The notes: generated by a model from the sequence alone, not told the origin. Shown: positions 8,495-18,497, counted from the first letter of the stretch. The stretch: DNA of 64,000 nucleotides from Saccharibacillus sp. CPCC 101409 (GCF_030518235.1 NZ_JAULSA010000019.1:1-64000), one strand, 5' to 3'. Translations and numbers: made by a program.

Positions 8495-11281
8495 ATGCCT
8501 AACCCACAGCTCAGCCGCTCCAACCGGACTACGGGAAGCGGCGGCGGGAACGGCGGAGGCAAGACTCCGCCCAATTCGCCCAAAAAGAAAAGCTCTTCCA
8601 AGAAAAAGAAAAGAATTACCGGGAAGAGAGTATTTTGGACTTTGTTTTTCACGGCCGCGTTCGCGGTGCTCTGCGCACTTGGCGGATATTTGTTTATTAC
8701 GATTAACGGAGAAAAGATTTTAGCGTCCAACAAAGACAAAATCGAGATTAAAGCGCCGACCGTTATCTACGATCGGACCGGCGTGCAGATTGGCGAAGTG
8801 AAGATCCAGCGCGGCGAAGAGGTGCCTGCGGAGGATATTCCCAAGCTTCTCCAAGAAGCGTTCGTCGCGACCGAAGACAAACGGTTCTTCGAACACTCGG
8901 GCGTCGACCTGAGATCGATCGGCCGCGCGGCGGTAAGAGACGTCGTGGCCCGTTCCGCGGTCGAAGGCGGCAGTACCATTACCCAGCAGCTGGCCAAAAA
9001 CATTTTCCTGTCTTCGGACAAAACGTTTTTCCGCAAAGCGACCGAAGTATCGATTGCGCTGGCGTTGGAACGCAACTATAAAAAGCCTCAAATCCTTGCC
9101 ATGTACCTGAACCGCATTCCGTTCGGCGGCCAGTACTACGGGATCAAAGCGGCATCGGAGCGTTACTTCGGACAAAGCGACCTGAACAAACTGAAGCTGT
9201 GGCAGGTGGCGACGCTGGCGGCAATGCCCAAAGCGCCGACCCGCTATAACCCGATCGCCAATCCGGACAAGTCCAAAGAGCGCCGCGGCGTCGTGCTTCA
9301 GTTGATGTACGAGCAGGGCTATATTACGGAAAAAGAACGGGACGAGGCGGCCAAGATCAATTACAACTACAAGCCGCCGGAAACGAAAGATACGCATTAC
9401 CAGGCGTTTATCGACTACGTGCTTCAGGAAGCCGAAGACGCCACCGCCCTGTCGGAAGACGATCTGAACCGCGGCGGGTACAAGATTTATACGACGATGG
9501 ACGCCAAAGCCCAGCAGACGCTGGAAGAAGCGTTTAAAGACGATTCTTTGTTCGAGGACAGCCCGGACGACCAGCCGGTGCAGGCGTCGATGGTGATTAC
9601 GAACAGCAAAAACGGCAGCGTGATCGCCATGCTCGGCGCGCGCAACTATCACAAAGGCGATTACAACCGCGCCGTCAACAGCCGCCGCCAGCCGGGTTCG
9701 TCGTTCAAGCCGATCGCGGCTTACGCGCCGGCGCTGGATTCCGGGCAGTTTACAGTCGATTCGCCGCTGAACAACGAACAGCAGAGCTTCGGCAATTACA
9801 GTCCGAAGAACCTGCACGGCTACAGCGGCACCGTTTCGATGAAAGAAGCGCTGGCCGAATCGATCAATATTCCCGCCGTCTGGCTGCTTAATCAGATCGG
9901 CGTGGAGACAGGCTTCCAGTTTGCGGAGTCGCTAGGCATTCCGCTGACCGAAAAAGACCATAACCTGGCAATCGCGTTGGGCGGTCTCGCCACAGGCACG
10001 AATACGCTGGAAATGGCGACGGCCTATAATTCGTTCGCCAACGGCGGCAAGTTCAACGAAGCTTATGCGATCAAATCGATCCAGGATTCGAATCAAATCG
10101 AAATCTACAGCCGGATCGCCAGTACGAAGCAGGTCATGAGCGCCGAAACGGCGTACGAAATGACGCAGATGATGGAGAGTGTCGTTACCGACGGCACAGG
10201 CCGCAAAGCCGATATCGGGCGGCCGCTGGCCGGCAAGACCGGCACGACGCAGAGCGGTCTCCCCGGCAACAGCGGCAACCGCGACGTCTGGTTCGTCGGC
10301 TACACGCCGGAGTGGACCGGGGCCGTATGGATGGGCTACGACAAACCCGACGGCGAGCACATGCTCAAGAACAGCAGCGGCTTGGCTGCTTCGATGTTCG
10401 CGCGCGTGATGAGCAAAGCGCTCGAAGGCACGCCGGCCAGCGACTTCAAAGCGCCGGATTCGCCGGCCGCGGAAGCGCCGGTGGAACAGCCGCCGGCCGA
10501 ACCCGAAACAAAAGAGCCGGTCGGCAGTCCGTCCGGACTCGTCGCTTCGTACGATGTGAACCGCGAAGCGGTTATGCTGTCGTGGCAGCCCGTATCGGGC
10601 GAGAACGTGCGCTACCGGCTTTACCGCCAGGAAGCGTCCGAAGCGCAGCCTTCTCTGCTCTCCGACGGCTTGAACTCGCCGTCGGCGGACGATCCGAGCG
10701 CACTTGCGGGATTGACGTACAGCTACGCGGTTACGGCTTATCGCGCCGGGGAAGATCCGATTGTCGAATCGGGCGCGTCCAATACGGTCAGCCTGACCGT
10801 TCCGGCGGACGACAATCCGGAAGAAGTCGTTCCGGATCTGCCGGAAGAGACGGTTCCTCCGGAAGAAACCGAAGAAGACACGCCTGCGCCGGACGAAGGA
10901 ACGACCGTCCCGCCGGCCGATAACGGCCAGAACGGCGGAACGGACAACGGCGGAACCGGCGGCGACAGCGGGACCGGCGGAGACGGCGGAAATAACGGAA
11001 ACAATGGAAACAACGGAAATACCGACAACGGCGGGACCGACAGCGGCGGCGACAACGGCGGGACGACCGTGCCGGGCACCACGTCTCCGGACCCGGGAAC
11101 CGGCGGCACCAACGAAGGAACGCCGGGCGATTCCGTGCCGGGCGCCGTGACGCCGCCTGATTCCGGCGGCGATACGCAGCAGCAGGGCGTCACCGATCCG
11201 GCCGCGGTCGATCCGAATGCGTCCGGCGGTACGGGCGACGGCACCGGCGGCGCGGCGGACGGCACGGTAACCCAGCCTTAA
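8495..11281 (+). CDS. Class A penicillin-binding protein (PBP1A-like)
   Basis: Polymerises and cross-links peptidoglycan. A basic Ser/Lys-rich cytoplasmic tail precedes one membrane segment (about residues 35-57). The GT51 glycosyltransferase domain shows EDKRFFEHSGVD (about 127) and GGSTITQQLAKN (about 158). The transpeptidase has SSFK (Ser402, Lys405), a SIN motif and KTGTT (Lys581). A fibronectin type III-like domain (about 675-770) and a long Pro/Thr/Glu then Gly/Asn/Asp-rich tail follow. I prefer ATG 8495, which has AAAAGGGG upstream; a TTG at 8444 would add 17 residues. A strong terminator follows and the gene has its own ECF-type promoter, so it is probably monocistronic. Confidence 0.93.
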   Translation: MPNPQLSRSNRTTGSGGGNGGGKTPPNSPKKKSSSKKKKRITGKRVFWTLFFTAAFAVLCALGGYLFITINGEKILASNKDKIEIKAPTVIYDRTGVQIGEVKIQRGEEVPAEDIPKLLQEAFVATEDKRFFEHSGVDLRSIGRAAVRDVVARSAVEGGSTITQQLAKNIFLSSDKTFFRKATEVSIALALERNYKKPQILAMYLNRIPFGGQYYGIKAASERYFGQSDLNKLKLWQVATLAAMPKAPTRYNPIANPDKSKERRGVVLQLMYEQGYITEKERDEAAKINYNYKPPETKDTHYQAFIDYVLQEAEDATALSEDDLNRGGYKIYTTMDAKAQQTLEEAFKDDSLFEDSPDDQPVQASMVITNSKNGSVIAMLGARNYHKGDYNRAVNSRRQPGSSFKPIAAYAPALDSGQFTVDSPLNNEQQSFGNYSPKNLHGYSGTVSMKEALAESINIPAVWLLNQIGVETGFQFAESLGIPLTEKDHNLAIALGGLATGTNTLEMATAYNSFANGGKFNEAYAIKSIQDSNQIEIYSRIASTKQVMSAETAYEMTQMMESVVTDGTGRKADIGRPLAGKTGTTQSGLPGNSGNRDVWFVGYTPEWTGAVWMGYDKPDGEHMLKNSSGLAASMFARVMSKALEGTPASDFKAPDSPAAEAPVEQPPAEPETKEPVGSPSGLVASYDVNREAVMLSWQPVSGENVRYRLYRQEASEAQPSLLSDGLNSPSADDPSALAGLTYSYAVTAYRAGEDPIVESGASNTVSLTVPADDNPEEVVPDLPEETVPPEETEEDTPAPDEGTTVPPADNGQNGGTDNGGTGGDSGTGGDGGNNGNNGNNGNTDNGGTDSGGDNGGTTVPGTTSPDPGTGGTNEGTPGDSVPGAVTPPDSGGDTQQQGVTDPAAVDPNASGGTGDGTGGAADGTVTQP

Positions 11282-11334
11282 TCCTCGCGATTGCCAAGTT
11301 GGTTCGGCAGCGCGTCCAACCGGATGAATCAAGC

Positions 11335-11374
11335 AAGCTCCGAAAGCCGGAAACGGCTTCCGGAGCTTTTTTTG
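11335..11374 (+). terminator. Rho-independent terminator after the PBP gene
   Basis: AAGCTCCG...AAGCCG pairs with CGGCTTCCGGAGCTT across a GAAA loop and is followed by TTTTTTT. Confidence 0.88.
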
Positions 11375-11488
11375 CGCAATTTTGTCTAAAACGGGTAATG
11401 AAGGTCAGGAGCAAGCCAGTTCTTTTGTGAGTGGACTGCGAATATGATAAGCTTGACTCAAACGGAGAATGGAAAGGGTCGGTTCCCT

Positions 11489-12040
11489 ATGAAACGTAAA
11501 TTTGCTGACAGAGCCAACTGGCGGCGCGTAACCGACCGGAGATTCTTGTGCCGGTATATCGACAGCCGCCGCTTTACGGGCTACGTAACCTTGTACAGTA
11601 TGCTCAAACTGAAGGAACCGCTGATGAAAACGTATGGGGGACTCACGTTCTGTGTAGCGGACAAAGGCTATTCTTGGCTGCAGTATTTTCCCAAGGATGC
11701 CCACTTTATCGTAACGACCATGTTCAACGAGAAACGGGAAGTGGTGGAGTGGTACATCGATATCTGCAAATCGCAGGGCGTTACCGATCAGGGCGTGCCC
11801 TGGTTCGACGATCTGTATCTGGACATCGTCGTCCTCGGGGACGGCACGGTTTTTCTGCTCGACGAAGACGAACTGGACGACGCGCTGCGGCGCGGCGTGA
11901 TTACGGAAGCGGATTACGCGCTGGCGACGCGCACGGCCCACGGCCTGCTGCGAATGATCGACGCTCACGCGTTTCCCTACTTCCGCCTCTCGATCGAGCA
12001 CCGCAGACGGCTGTTCCCGGCTTCGGCTCTGCGTGTCTGA
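11489..12040 (+). CDS. DUF402 family protein
   Basis: A 183-residue protein of the DUF402 (FomD/YgaC-like) type, recognisable by WLQYFP, the WYIDICK segment and the acidic WFDDLYLDIVVLGDG and LLDEDELDDAL stretches. Members with this Asp-rich site act as nucleoside di/triphosphate phosphatases. The specific substrate here is unknown. The start at ATG 11489 is set by GGAAAGGG ten bases upstream; the frame stays open 45 bases further up without a ribosome site. It probably has its own promoter. Confidence 0.8.
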   Translation: MKRKFADRANWRRVTDRRFLCRYIDSRRFTGYVTLYSMLKLKEPLMKTYGGLTFCVADKGYSWLQYFPKDAHFIVTTMFNEKREVVEWYIDICKSQGVTDQGVPWFDDLYLDIVVLGDGTVFLLDEDELDDALRRGVITEADYALATRTAHGLLRMIDAHAFPYFRLSIEHRRRLFPASALRV

Positions 12041-12110
12041 GCAGCCGACTTGGCGCAGAGGACCGGAACAGGATTACGGAACGTGATTGACGAAAAGGGG
12101 AGTTGAGCAG

Positions 12111-12791
12111 GTGGCTGAATTTGTGCGGTTTTACGAAAGCGAAGCGGGCGGTCCGGTAAAGTTTTCCGGCAGACCGACTCCGCGACGCAGCCGCAAAAAA
12201 CGTGTTTTATGGATCGCGGCCGCTTGTCTGGCGCTGATGCTACTCTGGCTGCTCTATATCCAGGTGCGAATCTCGCAGGTCGACGATCTGGCATCCGGCG
12301 GCAAAACGGATGTAGGCATCGTGCTGGGCGCAAGTCTGTGGAGCAACAAGCCCAGCCCGGCGCTCAAAGAGCGGCTGGAAGCGGCGATCGCGGGCTATCA
12401 GGCCGGCGATTACCCGATGCTGATCGTCAGCGGCGGATTGGACAACGACCGAATGAAGCTGACCGAAGCGGAAGGCATGGCGGAGTATCTGGAGGAACGG
12501 GGCGTACCGAAAAGCGATATCCTGCTGGAAAACGAAGCGACGAGCACGTATGAAAATCTGCTGCTCAGCCAGCGCATCATGCAGGAACGCGGAATGAAAA
12601 CGGCGACGATTGTTACGCACCGTTTCCACGGTTCCAGGTCGGCGGATATCGCGGAGTTTCTGCGCTACGATCATCCGCAGTACCGTCTGGCTTCTACCGA
12701 AGTGCTGACGCTCTGGCAGCGAAGCGGCCGCGAAACGCTGGCGTTTACCAAGTGGCTGCTGGACAAAGCAAGATTGCCGGCGGCCGAATAA
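12111..12791 (+). CDS. YdcF/SanA-like DUF218 membrane protein
   Basis: A 226-residue protein with one N-terminal membrane segment (about residues 28-46) and an outward DUF218 domain. The family signature is visible as DVGIVLGASLWSNKPS, LIVSGGLDNDRMKLTEAEGMAEYL and LENEATSTYENLLLS. DUF218 proteins are linked to cell-envelope functions such as vancomycin tolerance (SanA) and carrier or polysaccharide metabolism; the reaction is not established. The GTG at 12111 follows AAAAGGGGAG, a better start than the upstream TTG at 12087. Confidence 0.82.
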   Translation: MAEFVRFYESEAGGPVKFSGRPTPRRSRKKRVLWIAAACLALMLLWLLYIQVRISQVDDLASGGKTDVGIVLGASLWSNKPSPALKERLEAAIAGYQAGDYPMLIVSGGLDNDRMKLTEAEGMAEYLEERGVPKSDILLENEATSTYENLLLSQRIMQERGMKTATIVTHRFHGSRSADIAEFLRYDHPQYRLASTEVLTLWQRSGRETLAFTKWLLDKARLPAAE

Positions 12792-12848
12792 TCGGTCATA
12801 ATGGATTGCCCGGCTGCTGTATACCGATAGAAAAAGGAGAACGAATGT

Positions 12849-14141
12849 ATGCGAAGTACGACTTACGATACGGCGGCGGAAGTCCGTCCCAAAGCGGTGC
12901 TGGTCAGTCTGGTGACCGACGAAGTTAAACGTTCGGGCATCGACCCCGTTTACTCGCTTGAAGAATTGATGGCGCTTGCGGAAACGGCGGGAGTGGAAGT
13001 GCTCAGCACCGTCTCCCAGAACCGCGAAACCAAAGACACGAAGTGGTTTATCGGCAAAGGGAAAGTGCAGGAGTTGAAAGTCGTCGCGGACGAGCTGGGC
13101 GCCAACACGGCCATATTCGACCAGGAGCTTTCCGGCGCGCAGGTGCGCAATCTGGAAGAAGAACTAGATCTGAAAATTATCGACCGTACCCAGCTGATCC
13201 TGGATATTTTCGCCCAGCGCGCCAAAACGCGCGAGGGCATCATCCAGGTCGAGCTGGCGCAGCTCAGTTATTTGCTGCCGCGCCTGGCAGGGCAGGGCGG
13301 CAATCTGTCCAGACTCGGAGGCGGAATCGGCGCCAGGGGTCCGGGCGAAACGAAGCTGGAAACGGACCGCCGGCATATCCGCGGACGAATCGACGAGCTG
13401 CGGCGGCAGATCGGCGAAGTGGAGCGGCACCGGACGCTGCAGCGTCAGCGCCGGAAGAAAAGCGGGACGGTGCAGGTTGCGCTGGTCGGTTATACGAACG
13501 CGGGCAAGTCCACGCTGCTGCGTCAGCTCACCGACGCCGACGTTTACGTGGAGAACCAGCTGTTCGCGACGCTCGACCCGACTTCCAGAATGCTGGAACT
13601 GCCGGGCGGCCGCGAAGTTGTGTTGACCGATACGGTCGGTTTTATCCAGAATCTGCCCCATCATCTGATCGCCGCTTTCCGCGCGACGCTCGAAGAAGTG
13701 AACGAAGCCGATCTGGTGCTGCATGTAATCGACGCTTCTTCCGATATGCTGGGCGATCATATTAAAGTCGTCGACGGCATTTTGGAAGAACTCGGGTCCG
13801 CCGGCACTTCCCAGATTCGCATTTATAACAAAAAAGACCTTTGCACGCCGGAGCAGTTGGAGCTGCTGCCGGAAGACGAGCACAATCTGCGTCTCAGCGC
13901 CTACAACGAAAGCGATCTGGAGCGCCTGCTGAATCGCTTGCAGGAAGAGCTGACCGGCGGTACGGTAACGTATCGGATTCCCGCCGCGCGCGGCGATCTG
14001 TCGGCTCAACTCTACAAGATCGGCGAAGTCGTTTCGCAGGAGTTCGAAGAAGAAGACGTGGTGTATGAAGTGCGTCTGCACACGGGCGAAGCGGAGAAAT
14101 ACACGTATCTGCTGGAAGACTACAAAGTCGATCGTTCCTAA
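12849..14141 (+). CDS. hflX: Ribosome-associated GTPase HflX
   Basis: Binds and splits or rescues 70S ribosomes under stress. The N-terminal HflX domain (DTKWFIGKGKVQEL, DQELSGAQVRNLEE) is followed by a coiled region (GGGIGARGPGETKLETDRR) and a G domain with GYTNAGKST (about 214-222), DTVGF and NKKD. A C-terminal domain follows. The length of 430 is usual. The start has AAAAAGGAGAACG upstream. Confidence 0.95.
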   Translation: MRSTTYDTAAEVRPKAVLVSLVTDEVKRSGIDPVYSLEELMALAETAGVEVLSTVSQNRETKDTKWFIGKGKVQELKVVADELGANTAIFDQELSGAQVRNLEEELDLKIIDRTQLILDIFAQRAKTREGIIQVELAQLSYLLPRLAGQGGNLSRLGGGIGARGPGETKLETDRRHIRGRIDELRRQIGEVERHRTLQRQRRKKSGTVQVALVGYTNAGKSTLLRQLTDADVYVENQLFATLDPTSRMLELPGGREVVLTDTVGFIQNLPHHLIAAFRATLEEVNEADLVLHVIDASSDMLGDHIKVVDGILEELGSAGTSQIRIYNKKDLCTPEQLELLPEDEHNLRLSAYNESDLERLLNRLQEELTGGTVTYRIPAARGDLSAQLYKIGEVVSQEFEEEDVVYEVRLHTGEAEKYTYLLEDYKVDRS

Positions 14142-14340
14142 GCGAAAAAGACTTTTGGGCAGCGCAAAATTTTTGAACCCGCGATTCCGCGTCCGTCTTG
14201 AGACATCAACCTTACGCAGGAATGACGCGTTAAGGGCATAAAGGATTTACGGACGTCTTACATGCCAAGTAACCGGTATGGAGCAAAGTAAAAGAAACGG
14301 CGGATCGCGGGGCATATAGAAGGACGGAAAACGAAGACCT

Positions 14341-15594
14341 ATGAAAACTTTTGACGCCAGAATCGAAGCATGGAAAAAGAAAGCGGAAGCGCTTGTGCGC
14401 CCGCGAATAGACGGAATCGACGAGATCGTCGAATACAATCAATGGAAAGTGATCGAAGCGTTCCGCGCCTGCAAAGTCAGCGATTATCATTTTAACCCGT
14501 CGACGGGTTATGCCTACAACGACCGCGGCAGGGAAGTGCTCGACGAGCTGTACGCCCGCGTATTCGGAGCGGAAGCGGCGCTTGTGCGCCCGCATTTCGC
14601 TTCGGGCACTCATACGATCTCGACCGCCCTGTTCGGCATACTGCGCCCGGGCGACGAACTGCTCTATATCACCGGATCGCCCTACGATACCCTGCACAAA
14701 GTGATTGGCAAAAGCGGCGACGGAACCGGCTCGCTGGCCGATTTCGGGATCGGCTATAAAGAAGCGGCGCTGCTGGAGAACGGCGGGATCGACTGGGAGA
14801 AGGTGCGGCGGCAGATTAGCCCGGCTACGCGGGTGATCGGCATCCAGCGCTCCCGCGGTTATGCGTGGAGATCGCCGTTTACAGTGGACGAAATCGCCGG
14901 GATGACACGCATTGTCAAAGAAATGTGTCCGGGCGTCGTCGTGTTTGTCGACAACTGCTACGGCGAGTTCACGGAGAAGACCGAGCCGACCGAATTCGGC
15001 GTCGACCTGATGGCGGGCTCGCTGATCAAAAACCCCGGCGGCGGCCTGGCGGAAACCGGCGGTTATATCTGCGGGCGCAAAGATCTGGTCGAACTGGCGG
15101 CTTACCGCCTGACCGCGCCGGGCATCGGAGCGGAAGTCGGCGCCATGCTGGGCACGACGCGCGGTATTTACCAGGGACTTTACATGGCGCCGACTATCGT
15201 CGGACAGGCGGTCAAAGGCAGTATTTTCGCCGCCGCCATGTTCGACTTTGCGGGCTTTGCCAGCAGTCCCGCCTGGAACGCGCCGAGAACCGACCTGATT
15301 CAGGCGATCGTGTTCGACCGCGCCGAGCAGCTGATCGCTTTTGTGCAGGGCATTCAACTCGCGGCGGCGGTGGACAGCCATGTGGTGCCGGAGCCGTGGG
15401 ATATGCCGGGTTACGAGCATCCGGTTATTATGGCGGCGGGCACTTTTATCCAGGGCGGAAGTCTCGAATTGTCCGCCGACGCGCCGATTCGCGAGCCTTA
15501 CATCGGGTATTTGCAGGGCGGTTTGACTTACGCTCACGTCAAATACGGTGTACTAAACGCCCTGCAGAATCTTTTCGATCGTAATTTACTGTGA
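14341..15594 (+). CDS. Methionine gamma-lyase family PLP enzyme (YnbB-like)
   Basis: A 417-residue fold-type-I PLP enzyme of the family often labelled aluminium resistance protein. The PLP-binding lysine is Lys230 in SLIKNPGGG, and VFVDNCYGEF contains the cofactor-contacting Asp. The family is placed with Cys/Met metabolism enzymes; its actual substrate is not settled. It lies immediately upstream of glnR-glnA, the same arrangement as ynbB-glnR-glnA in B. subtilis. The downstream GlnR operator overlaps its stop codon. Confidence 0.9.
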   Translation: MKTFDARIEAWKKKAEALVRPRIDGIDEIVEYNQWKVIEAFRACKVSDYHFNPSTGYAYNDRGREVLDELYARVFGAEAALVRPHFASGTHTISTALFGILRPGDELLYITGSPYDTLHKVIGKSGDGTGSLADFGIGYKEAALLENGGIDWEKVRRQISPATRVIGIQRSRGYAWRSPFTVDEIAGMTRIVKEMCPGVVVFVDNCYGEFTEKTEPTEFGVDLMAGSLIKNPGGGLAETGGYICGRKDLVELAAYRLTAPGIGAEVGAMLGTTRGIYQGLYMAPTIVGQAVKGSIFAAAMFDFAGFASSPAWNAPRTDLIQAIVFDRAEQLIAFVQGIQLAAAVDSHVVPEPWDMPGYEHPVIMAAGTFIQGGSLELSADAPIREPYIGYLQGGLTYAHVKYGVLNALQNLFDRNLL

Positions 15595-15640
15595 GTTAAT
15601 CTAACACATCATTGACGCCTTCCATCAGGATATGTACAAT
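15590..15640 (+). promoter_or_regulatory. glnRA promoter with GlnR box
   Basis: TGTGA-GTTAATC-TAACA at 15590-15606 fits the GlnR/TnrA consensus TGTNA-N7-TNACA exactly. It sits just upstream of a sigma-A promoter TTGACG (15612-15617), 17 bases, TACAAT (15635-15640). Autoregulation of glnRA by GlnR is known in Bacillus, and this layout predicts the same. Confidence 0.85.
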
Positions 15641-15689
15641 AGGCATAAGAGAGTAATTAAGAAAAGTACATTGGAAGGTTGATGAATAA

Positions 15690-16103
15690 ATGGGCGACGA
15701 TATTCGCAGAAATATGGCCTTGTTTCCGATCGGCATCGTGATGAAGCTAACGGATCTGTCGGCGCGGCAGATTCGTTACTACGAGCAGCACAGCCTGATC
15801 GTGCCGGCGCGCACGTCCGGCAATCAGCGGCTGTTCTCGTTTAACGATGTGGAACGCCTGCTCGAAATCAAGGCTCTGATCGAAAAGGGAGTCAACATCG
15901 CCGGCATCAAACAGGTGATGAATCCGGTCACCAAGGAGTCCGAAGAAGCGACGGTCCTGAACGCGGCGACCGAAGAAAAGCGCAAGGAGCTTTCCGATTC
16001 GCAGCTTCACCGCATGCTCAAGCAGCAGCTGGTATCCGGTAAGAAACCGGGTCAGGTTTCGCTGATTCAAGGAGAGCTGTCCCGTTTCTTTAATAGAAAA
16101 TAA
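15690..16103 (+). CDS. glnR: Transcriptional repressor GlnR (MerR family)
   Basis: Represses nitrogen-assimilation genes when glutamine is plentiful, with feedback-inhibited glutamine synthetase as its partner. The MerR winged-helix domain occupies about residues 12-80, including LSARQIRYYEQHSLIVPARTSG. The C-terminal tail ends in LIQGELSRFFNRK, the region that in GlnR senses glutamine synthetase. The length of 137 is typical. It shares an operon with glnA 72 bp downstream. Confidence 0.95.
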   Translation: MGDDIRRNMALFPIGIVMKLTDLSARQIRYYEQHSLIVPARTSGNQRLFSFNDVERLLEIKALIEKGVNIAGIKQVMNPVTKESEEATVLNAATEEKRKELSDSQLHRMLKQQLVSGKKPGQVSLIQGELSRFFNRK

Positions 16104-16175
16104 GATTTTCGCTTTAGAAGCGTTTTTGCGTGTTCGGCTTCCGAAGAAGAAAAGAGACGAAGAGGAGAGGGTATC

Positions 16176-17504
16176 TTGAGTTACTCGAAAGAAGACATTC
16201 TGCGTATTTCCAAAGAAGAAAACGTCCGTTTTATTCGCCTGCAGTTCACCGATCTGCTGGGCGCGATCAAAAACGTCGAAATTCCGGTCAGCCAGCTTGA
16301 AAAAGCGCTCGACAACAAAATGATGTTCGACGGTTCTTCCATCGAAGGTTATGTACGTATCGAGGAATCCGATATGTATCTGTACCCGGATCTCGACACC
16401 TGGGTAATCTTCCCCTGGGTAACGGAGAACCGCGTCGCCCGCCTGATCTGCGATATCTACCTGCCGGACGGAAAGCCGTTCCCGGGCGATCCGCGCGCCG
16501 TGCTGCGGCGCGCGCTGGAAGAAGCCGAAGAAATGGGCTACAGCGCGATGAACGTGGGACCGGAACCGGAGTTCTTCCTGTTCCGTACGGACGCGAACGG
16601 CAATCCGACGGAAGAGCTGAACGACCAGGGCGGTTACTTCGATCTGGCGCCGACCGATCTCGGCGAGAACTGCCGCCGCGAGATCGTCATTACGCTCGAA
16701 GAAATGGGCTTCGAGATCGAAGCTTCCCACCACGAAGTGGCGCCGGGACAGCATGAGATCGACTTCAAATACGAGAACGCGATGAAAGCCGCCGACCAGA
16801 TCCAGACGTTCAAGCTGGTCGTCAAAACGATCGCGCGCCAGCACGGTCTGCATGCGACATTCATGCCTAAACCGCTGTTCGGCATGAACGGTTCGGGCAT
16901 GCACTGTCACCAGTCGCTGTTCCGCGGCAGCGAGAACGCGTTCTACGACGAAAGCGACGCGCTCGGCCTGAGCGATACGGCCCGCTACTATATGGCCGGC
17001 ATTCTCAAGCACGCCCGCGCATTCGCGGCCGTGACCAATCCGACGGTCAACTCGTACAAGCGTCTGGTTCCGGGCTACGAAGCGCCTTGCTACGTGGCAT
17101 GGTCCGCCAGCAACCGCAGCCCGATGATCCGCATCCCGGCTTCGCGCGGCCTCAGCACCCGCATCGAAGTCCGCAACCCGGACCCGGCGGCCAATCCTTA
17201 TCTGGCGCTGGCCGTTATGCTCAAATCGGGCCTCGACGGTATCCGCAGACAGCTGACGCTGTCCGCTCCGATCGACCGCAACATTTACGTGATGTCCGAA
17301 GAAGAACGGATCGAAGAAGGCATTCCGAGCCTGCCGGCCGACCTGAAGGAAGCGCTGAACGAACTGATCCGCGACGAAGTCGTCGTGCAGGCCATGGGCG
17401 AACACGCGCTGACCCACTTCTACGAGCTTAAAGAGATCGAATGGGATATGTATCGGACCCAGGTGCACCAATGGGAACGCGATCAGTACATGACGCTTTA
17501 CTAA
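16176..17504 (+). CDS. glnA: Glutamine synthetase, type I
   Basis: Makes glutamine from glutamate, ammonia and ATP. Visible signatures are [21 protein letters not shown], the [15 protein letters not shown] segment, [10 protein letters not shown] and the NPAANPYLA-like [14 protein letters not shown]. At 442 residues it is the short GSI-alpha form found in Firmicutes, regulated through GlnR and not by adenylylation. The start is TTG at 16176 with AGGAGAGGG upstream. A terminator follows. Confidence 0.98.
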   Translation: MSYSKEDILRISKEENVRFIRLQFTDLLGAIKNVEIPVSQLEKALDNKMMFDGSSIEGYVRIEESDMYLYPDLDTWVIFPWVTENRVARLICDIYLPDGKPFPGDPRAVLRRALEEAEEMGYSAMNVGPEPEFFLFRTDANGNPTEELNDQGGYFDLAPTDLGENCRREIVITLEEMGFEIEASHHEVAPGQHEIDFKYENAMKAADQIQTFKLVVKTIARQHGLHATFMPKPLFGMNGSGMHCHQSLFRGSENAFYDESDALGLSDTARYYMAGILKHARAFAAVTNPTVNSYKRLVPGYEAPCYVAWSASNRSPMIRIPASRGLSTRIEVRNPDPAANPYLALAVMLKSGLDGIRRQLTLSAPIDRNIYVMSEEERIEEGIPSLPADLKEALNELIRDEVVVQAMGEHALTHFYELKEIEWDMYRTQVHQWERDQYMTLY

Positions 17505-17513
17505 ACGTTCAAG

Positions 17514-17550
17514 AACCCTTGACGCCTCCGGCGCCAAGGGTTTTTATTTT
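17514..17550 (+). terminator. Rho-independent terminator after glnA
   Basis: AACCCTTG...CAAGGGTT form the stem around a GC-rich inner hairpin, followed by TTTTATTTTATC. The next 145 bases up to the convergent SDR gene hold nothing else that I can identify. Confidence 0.85.
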
Positions 17551-17695
17551 ATCTGATTATACGGTATTTTTTCCTGATTATTTTTTTATGCGGTGGGTAA
17601 TATTTTTTCGTGGCGCCACAAAAACCTTCTCGGCTTCGGTCGGGAAAACTTCGGGAGTCCAGACTCGGGAAACCTTGCGCTGGGCTCTCCGTTTT

Positions 17696-18406
17696 TTACC
17701 AGGCGAAAATTCCTTCCGCGTTCAAAAACTCTCCGTTGTGCCGCTTGCCGTCGGTTGCGTAATCCACAATGATTTTTGCACCGGCTTTTTTGGTTTGTCC
17801 GCCCTCCGCATTTCCGTTCAGATCGGTCTTCGTAAAGCCCGGCGTCACCGCAAATACCTGCGCCCGGCTGTTTTTAAGCTCGATCGACATCGCGACGGTC
17901 ATCGCGTTGTTCGCCGTTTTGGAAGCATTGTACGTGAACACGTTGAGCGCATAATCCGAAGTCTGCATGTAGTTCAGCGAAGCCATGTCGGTTGAAACGT
18001 TGACGATGGTGCCTTCGTTTTGCCCGATCAGCGGCAGCAGGCTTTGATTCAAGCGGAACGTGCCGAAGAAATTGACCTCGAATGCGGCACGCAGATGTTC
18101 TTCCGCGGCACCGTTGAACGATGGAACGAATGCTCCGGGAATGCCGGCGTTATTAATCAACAGCGACAGTTCCGGGTAACCGGAACGAATATCGGCGATC
18201 GCCCGATCGATGCTTGCCGAGTCGGATAAATCAAGCTGGAGAAACTCCGCGTCGATTCCTTGTTCGCTCAGTTCGGCCGCCGCTTCCGTTCCCCGCTCCG
18301 CATTTCTGGCTCCCAGCACGACTTTCCAACCGCCTTGACCCAACTGTCTCGCAATCTCCAGCCCGATTCCTTTGTTGGCTCCCGTTACAAACGCAGTTTT
18401 TGTCAT
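17696..18406 (-). CDS. Short-chain dehydrogenase/reductase
   Basis: A 236-residue classical SDR that would use NAD(P)H to reduce a carbonyl compound. The cofactor motif TGANKGIG (residues 9-16) and NNAG (86-89) are present, with catalytic Ser138, Tyr159 and Lys163 (YNASK). The substrate is unknown; it resembles plant and bacterial carbonyl reductases. It is divergent from a MerR regulator, and the intergenic region holds a MerR-type promoter facing this gene, so it is probably activated by that regulator. Confidence 0.9.
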   Translation of the reverse strand: MTKTAFVTGANKGIGLEIARQLGQGGWKVVLGARNAERGTEAAAELSEQGIDAEFLQLDLSDSASIDRAIADIRSGYPELSLLINNAGIPGAFVPSFNGAAEEHLRAAFEVNFFGTFRLNQSLLPLIGQNEGTIVNVSTDMASLNYMQTSDYALNVFTYNASKTANNAMTVAMSIELKNSRAQVFAVTPGFTKTDLNGNAEGGQTKKAGAKIIVDYATDGKRHNGEFLNAEGIFAW

Positions 18407-18449
18407 ATTGAACCCTCGCTTTTTTGATTTAATGGTGTCTGCGTGATTA

Positions 18450-18480
18450 AGTCTAATATGCTACACTTAGTGCAGGGCAA
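18450..18480 (-). promoter_or_regulatory. MerR-type promoter/operator for the SDR gene
   Basis: On the minus strand TTGCCC (18475-18480) and TAGACT (18450-18455) are separated by 19 bases, the long spacer typical of MerR-activated promoters. Within it lies the near-palindrome CTACACTTAGTGCAG (18461-18475), with 6 of 7 arm positions matching. Confidence 0.6.
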
Positions 18481-18497
18481 GTCCAAATAGCGAGGAA

